DNA from: Clostridium akagii DSM 12554
GTDB taxonomy: Bacteria > Bacillota > Clostridia > Clostridiales > Clostridiaceae
Direction of reading: 5' to 3'
DNA length: 64,000 nucleotides
NCBI RefSeq assembly: GCF_000686725.1
Contig: NZ_JMLK01000015.1
Span: 59,657-123,656, forward strand
Both the position numbers and the translations under genes were made by a program. The notes beneath the pieces are model-generated. The model was not told the origin of the DNA and did not search any database. It was given only the letters and a program-made list of their open reading frames with translations. Shown piece by piece: positions 62,276 to 64,000 of the stretch. Numbering within the stretch: the stretch's first letter is position 1; every line of letters begins with the position of its first letter.

Positions 62276-63373
62276 ATGTATAATAAGATAAAAAAGATTG
62301 CATTACTCACTGGAGGGGGGGACTGTCCTGGATTAAATGCTGTAATTCGAGGGGTTACAAAAACAGCAATTCTTAAATATGGTTATGAAGTTATTGGTTA
62401 TACTTTTGGATATCGAGGGCTATACAACAATCAAGCCGTGCCATTAACATTGGAACGTGTTTCTGGAATATTGCACAAGGGTGGAACTATTTTGTATAGT
62501 TCAAACAAAGATAATCTATTTGATTATGCTGTGGAGGATGGTGGAAAAGTAATAAAAAAAGACGTATCAGATATTGCTATAGAAAATTTAAAAAAATCTA
62601 ACATAGATGTTTTAGTTGTAATAGGAGGAGATGGTACATTAACTAGTGCTAGGGATTTTGCTAGAAAAGGTGTGAAAATTATAGGCGTTCCTAAAACAAT
62701 AGATAATGATTTACCTGCAACAGATGTAACGTTTGGATTCAATACAGCTATTGATGTTGCAACAGAAGCACTAGACAGACTACATACAACAGCAGAATCC
62801 CATCATAGAATAATGATACTTGAAGTAATGGGTAGAAATGCAGGATGGATAGCCTTGGAGTCTGGAATTGCTGGTGCTGCAGATGTTATATTAATTCCAG
62901 AAATTCCATATGACATCAATAAGATAGTTAACAAGATAAGAGAAAGAGAAAATTTAGGAAAATTATTTAGTATAATAGTTGTTGCAGAAGGTGCAAAACC
63001 TAAATATGGAGATGTTGTAGTAAGCAAGATAGTAAAAGATAGCCCTGATCCTATAAGACTTGGAGGAATAGGAAATAAGCTTGCAACTGATTTAGAAGAG
63101 TTAGTTAAGAATCATGAGGTTAGATGTACAGTACTTGGTCATATTCAAAGGGGAGGAAATGCATCAACTTATGATAGGATTTTATCTACAAGATATGGGG
63201 TGAAGGCTGTAGAAATGATAAATGACGGAGAATTTGGAAGAATGGTATGCTTAGCTGGAAATAAGATATCATCTGAATCACTTGAAAACGTTATAGGTAA
63301 GACAAGAAACGTAGATGTTGATGGTGAACTTATAAGAGTAGGAAGAAGTATAGGTGTATCATTTGCTGATTGA
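62276..63373 (+). CDS. pfkA: 6-phosphofructokinase, mixed-substrate (group III) type
   Basis: A 365-residue kinase that phosphorylates fructose 6-phosphate. The N-terminal ALLTGGGDCPGLNAVIRG and the catalytic PKTIDNDL are clear, and MEVMGRNAGW-type and LGHIQRGG sugar-binding blocks follow. The phosphoryl donor site is informative. The GGDGT motif has Gly where PPi-dependent enzymes have Asp, predicting ATP use. The Lys of PKTIDND, where standard ATP enzymes have Gly, places it in the longer group III. GAGGGGG precedes ATG 62276. It may be a second phosphofructokinase beside a standard one elsewhere. Confidence 0.93.
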   Translation: MYNKIKKIALLTGGGDCPGLNAVIRGVTKTAILKYGYEVIGYTFGYRGLYNNQAVPLTLERVSGILHKGGTILYSSNKDNLFDYAVEDGGKVIKKDVSDIAIENLKKSNIDVLVVIGGDGTLTSARDFARKGVKIIGVPKTIDNDLPATDVTFGFNTAIDVATEALDRLHTTAESHHRIMILEVMGRNAGWIALESGIAGAADVILIPEIPYDINKIVNKIRERENLGKLFSIIVVAEGAKPKYGDVVVSKIVKDSPDPIRLGGIGNKLATDLEELVKNHEVRCTVLGHIQRGGNASTYDRILSTRYGVKAVEMINDGEFGRMVCLAGNKISSESLENVIGKTRNVDVDGELIRVGRSIGVSFAD

Positions 63374-63703
63374 TAGTAATTAAACTAAATTACTATCCCT
63401 TAAAATTTCATTTGAGGTATCTTAAAGAGATAAGAACATATAGGAATTGAAATCCTTTTGGATGCCTTGAATTTATGAAAGTGTTGTAAAAACATATTTT
63501 ATAATCATATACTATGCCGTGTGTATCAATTACAATAAATTAATGAATATATATAATTAAACAAAGGATATTGAATTTAATTTGAATAATTGAGGAATAC
63601 ATATTAAACTATGGCAAATAATTATGGTATTATAGAACACGTCGCAAGAAACAAACGAGAAAAAAAGAAACAACAAACTGTAATTGATACCAAAAGAAAA
63701 GTA
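63374..63703. other. Gene-free stretch ahead of the rRNA operon
   Basis: About 330 AT-rich bases between the phosphofructokinase stop and the rRNA promoter. A short TAGTAATT/AATTACTA inverted repeat follows the stop at 63374-63395. A 38-codon ATG frame at 63611-63727 has no ribosome binding site and runs into the promoter. I find no convincing gene, tRNA or riboswitch. Confidence 0.6.
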
Positions 63704-63733
63704 TTGACAAAGGGTTTGAACTTGTGATATTAT
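63704..63733 (+). promoter_or_regulatory. rRNA operon promoter
   Basis: A perfect -35 TTGACA (63704-63709) and a -10 TATTAT (63728-63733), 18-base spacing, lie about 140 bases before the 16S gene. The leader that follows contains TGATCTTTGAAAATTAAACA, a stretch commonly seen ahead of clostridial 16S and 23S genes. Confidence 0.75.
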
Positions 63734-63875
63734 ATAAGAGTTGCTTAACGGCAACACAGTGATCTTTGAAAATTAAACAGAGAATAAGAATTAAGTAAAC
63801 CAGCAAATTTCTTTGAATCTTAGAAATAAGATTTAAAATATTTATATTAAGCGAAATGAGCTTAATCAAACACTT

Positions 63876-64000
<125 letters not shown>

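Noticed and set aside
63611..63727. 38-codon ATG frame before the rRNA operon
   Set aside because: No ribosome binding site, lysine/glutamine-rich composition and overlap with the -35 region of the rRNA promoter.

Overview
The window looks like chromosome from a low-GC, spore-forming Firmicute of the Clostridium sensu stricto type. The support is AT-rich intergenic DNA, strong AGGAGG-type ribosome binding sites with frequent GTG/TTG starts, lysine and SAM-I riboswitches, a MurT/GatD pair, and the start of a 16S rRNA gene at the right edge whose first ~125 bases read as clostridial. I see no prophage, insertion sequence transposase, CRISPR array or tRNA gene. Species cannot be named from this sequence alone.

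Layout, 0-10 kb: the tail of an unknown gene, an OmpR-type two-component system, a CPA2 Na+/H+ antiporter behind a leader with an intrinsic terminator, a CopZ-like metallochaperone, an ECF S-component-like membrane protein, a lysine-riboswitch-controlled amino acid permease, a ~190-bp near-palindrome, a secreted LysM-CAP protein, dipeptidase PepV and a FUSC/aromatic-acid-exporter-like membrane protein. 10-19 kb: a hemolysin III homologue, a DegV-PadR pair behind a palindromic promoter, a second amino acid permease, the pantothenate operon (a DUF2520/PanG-like reductase, panB, panC, then panD after a hairpin), an MntP/YtaF-like membrane protein and a Fur-family regulator. 19-27 kb: oligopeptidase F, an HD-GYP protein, a rhomboid protease, a second FtsH-like protease and a two-domain RNase H.

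27-34 kb: a CE2/SGNH esterase followed by a complete family-5 ABC importer whose second permease carries a large extracytoplasmic insertion. This suggests uptake of acylated oligosaccharides or peptides. 34-41 kb: an orphan membrane protein, a HAD phosphatase, an HD hydrolase flanked by direct repeats, a DUF2089/SHOCT-like operon and two tandem XRE-TPR regulators. 41-50 kb: clpB, galE, a third APC permease, and a three-gene module made of a CheX-domain protein with N-terminal repeats, a stand-alone CheY, and a CBS/PAS/HPt/CheA-type kinase without a CheW domain. 50-64 kb: gatD-murT, a SAM-I riboswitch driving a five-gene Opp-type ABC importer, a YitT-family protein, manA, uppP, pfkA, and an rRNA operon promoter with the 16S 5' end.

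The genes mostly serve solute uptake (three APC permeases, two Opp-type importers, a cation antiporter), envelope building (murT/gatD, uppP, galE), protein quality control (clpB, the FtsH-like protease, pepF, rhomboid) and signalling. The items most worth a second look are the CheX-CheY-CheA-like module, the S-box Opp operon, the CE2-ABC cluster, the long palindrome and a family of repeats found just after stop codons.
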